Positions 33,570-34,915 of a stretch of 34,915 nucleotides of DNA are shown in pieces. Both the position numbers and the translations under genes were made by a program. The notes beneath the pieces were generated by a model that was not told the origin of the DNA, searched no databases, and was given only the letters and a program-made list of their open reading frames with translations. Source of the DNA: an uncultured delta proteobacterium (lineage in GTDB: Bacteria > Desulfobacterota > Syntrophia > Syntrophales > Smithellaceae); NCBI GenBank assembly GCA_903907985.1, contig CAIVQG010000053.1, forward strand, positions 1-34,915, given 5' to 3'. How positions within the stretch are numbered: the stretch's first letter is position 1; each line of letters opens with the position of its first letter.

Positions 33570-34829
33570 TTAAGTTCTCTTGCTGTTTGCTTCTTTATCT
33601 AAAATTTTACCGGCATCTTCAATCCACTGCTTGGCCATTGTTTCGTCCACATCGGGAATCAAACACAACATTTCCGGTTCAGCGGCGGCCAGCATCGAGA
33701 TGCTCTTAATTCCTTTGTTAAAAATCTTTTCGGCCATCGCCGGTTCTATACCGGCAATTTCCTCCAGAGCTTTATGGCCTTCTTCATCTTTAGCGGCAGC
33801 CATTGTTTCACTTTTCATATCAATTTTCCATCCGGTCAGTTTAACAGCCAGACGGACATTTTGCCCGTTTTTACCGATGGCCAGAGAAAGCTGATCATCA
33901 GGCACAATTACCGTCATTGTCCGGTTTTCATCATCAATAAATACACGGTTAACTTTGGCCGGGGATAAAGCCGAGCTCACATATTTGGCGGCGTCTTCCG
34001 TGTAAGGAATAATATCAATTTTTTCACCGCGCAATTCCTGAACAACGCTCTGGACACGTGAGCCTCTCATTCCGACGCAGGCGCCGACCGGATCAATATC
34101 CTTGTCCTTGGCTTTGACGGAAATTTTTCCACGTTTTCCCGGTTCTCTGACCACGCTCACAATATCAATCAGCCCTTCGGAAATTTCCGGAACTTCTACT
34201 TCAAAAAGAGCCTTTAAGAATGATGGATGGGTGCGCGATAAAAGTATCTGCGATCCTTTGGAATTCTTTTTTACGTCAACGATATAAGAACGAATTCTTT
34301 CGCCACGTTTATATGTTTCTCGATGAATCTGCTCTACGGGCGGCAGGACACCTTCCGCACGTCCCAGATTCACAATAATGCTGCCACCTTCAAATCTTTG
34401 AACAAAGCCGTTGACCAGTTCGCCTTTTCTGTCCTTATATTCGTCAAAAATATTATCGCGTTCTGCGTCTTTGACCCGTTGAATAATAATTTGCTTGGCC
34501 ATTTGCACAGCAATCCGGCCAAAGGAACTCGTTTCGATTTTCATTCCCAGGCTGTCACCGGATTCTGCGTCTTCATCAAGCGTACTTTTTGCTTCTTCTT
34601 TGGCGATTTGTGTTTCGCGATCAAGCACCTTATCGACGACTGTTTTGAATTGAAAAACTTCAATTTCTCCAGCCTCATCGTTATAATGGGCTTCGATATC
34701 CACATGCTGCCCCAACTTTTTACGCGCAGCCGTAAGCATTGCCGCTTCAAGAGCTTCGGTAATGATCTGCTTATCTATACCTCTGTCCTTACCCATCTGC
34801 TCAATCAGACGTTTAAGTTCTGGAAACAT
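33570..34829 (-). CDS. nusA: Transcription termination/antitermination factor NusA
   Basis: The 419-residue protein has the NusA N-terminal RNAP-binding domain (KQIITEALEAAMLTAARKK), an S1 domain (GFVQRFEGGSIIVNLGRAEGVLPP), and two KH domains (VGACVGMRGSRVQSVVQELRGEKIDI and LAIGKNGQNVRLAVKLTGWKIDM). A single C-terminal helix-hairpin-helix repeat (EEIAGIEPAMAEKIFNKGI) follows. The ATG at 34829 has GGGAGGAATTTGTAA upstream. RimP is normally upstream; the 86 bases beyond the start (34830-34915) are too short and ambiguous to show its end. Confidence 0.97.
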   Translation of the reverse strand: MFPELKRLIEQMGKDRGIDKQIITEALEAAMLTAARKKLGQHVDIEAHYNDEAGEIEVFQFKTVVDKVLDRETQIAKEEAKSTLDEDAESGDSLGMKIETSSFGRIAVQMAKQIIIQRVKDAERDNIFDEYKDRKGELVNGFVQRFEGGSIIVNLGRAEGVLPPVEQIHRETYKRGERIRSYIVDVKKNSKGSQILLSRTHPSFLKALFEVEVPEISEGLIDIVSVVREPGKRGKISVKAKDKDIDPVGACVGMRGSRVQSVVQELRGEKIDIIPYTEDAAKYVSSALSPAKVNRVFIDDENRTMTVIVPDDQLSLAIGKNGQNVRLAVKLTGWKIDMKSETMAAAKDEEGHKALEEIAGIEPAMAEKIFNKGIKSISMLAAAEPEMLCLIPDVDETMAKQWIEDAGKILDKEANSKRT

Positions 34830-34915
34830 TTACAAATTCCTCCCTCTTTCTTCGCTGATATCAAACAAAATTTCAGCCTGCCGGCATCAATTCCGAAAAT
34901 AATGAACAAAAACTG

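Noticed and set aside
34830-34915. End of a rimP gene upstream of nusA
   Set aside because: Gene order makes it likely just outside the window, but none of the three minus-strand frames here shows a recognisable RimP C-terminus.

Overview
The window reads as a chromosomal segment of a Gram-negative anaerobe of the former Deltaproteobacteria. A Syntrophales relative (Syntrophus/Smithella type) is the most likely host. This is inferred from gene content: pilMNOPQ with a secretin implies an outer membrane; an acyl-CoA dehydrogenase, a 3-hydroxyacyl-CoA dehydrogenase and an FMN oxidoreductase suggest fatty-acid/acyl-CoA metabolism; and a DUF39 homocysteine-biosynthesis protein is typical of anaerobes. 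By eye the DNA is moderately AT-rich. All genes but one (11139-11663) lie on the minus strand, so transcription runs from high to low coordinates.

Right side (23901-34915) is the conserved information-processing run nusA - infB - DUF503 (ylxP-like) - rbfA - nrnA - truB - rpsO - pnp, followed by dut and a DUF39 gene. It couples transcription elongation, translation initiation, ribosome maturation and RNA turnover. A large three-part hairpin sits between rpsO and pnp, where other bacteria carry an RNase III/PNPase control element.

Middle (15478-23673) begins with a small XRE regulator whose -10-like box lies seven bases from its ATG. It is followed by an ftsB-like division gene, pilM-N-O-P-Q with minimal spacing, a PilW/PilF-like TPR lipoprotein, a second TPR protein, an M24 peptidase and gcvH. 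A LipM-like octanoyltransferase (14639-15469) follows gcvH, then a hisC remnant and a strong terminator. Next come rpsU, an intergenic region of nested inverted repeats, a LOG-family protein, holA and a convergent YacP-like NYN nuclease.

Left side (7632-10942) is an acyl-CoA/beta-oxidation island: 3-hydroxybutyryl-CoA dehydrogenase, acyl-CoA dehydrogenase, a terminator-like hairpin and a nitronate monooxygenase-like enzyme. The first 7.6 kb is an accessory surface-glycan region. It holds three related membrane glycosyltransferase/TPR proteins, one of them a tandem partial duplicate with a frameshift that runs off the window edge. It also holds a methyltransferase-GT2 fusion, a second methyltransferase and a frameshifted hexapeptide acyltransferase. 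I see no CRISPR, tRNA, rRNA, transposase or phage gene. I did not find a clearly new multi-gene system. The best candidates for a second look are the rpsO-pnp RNA element, the XRE-ftsB-pil linkage with its palindrome-bearing upstream region, the hairpin between the two redox genes, and the duplicating/decaying genes at the left edge.
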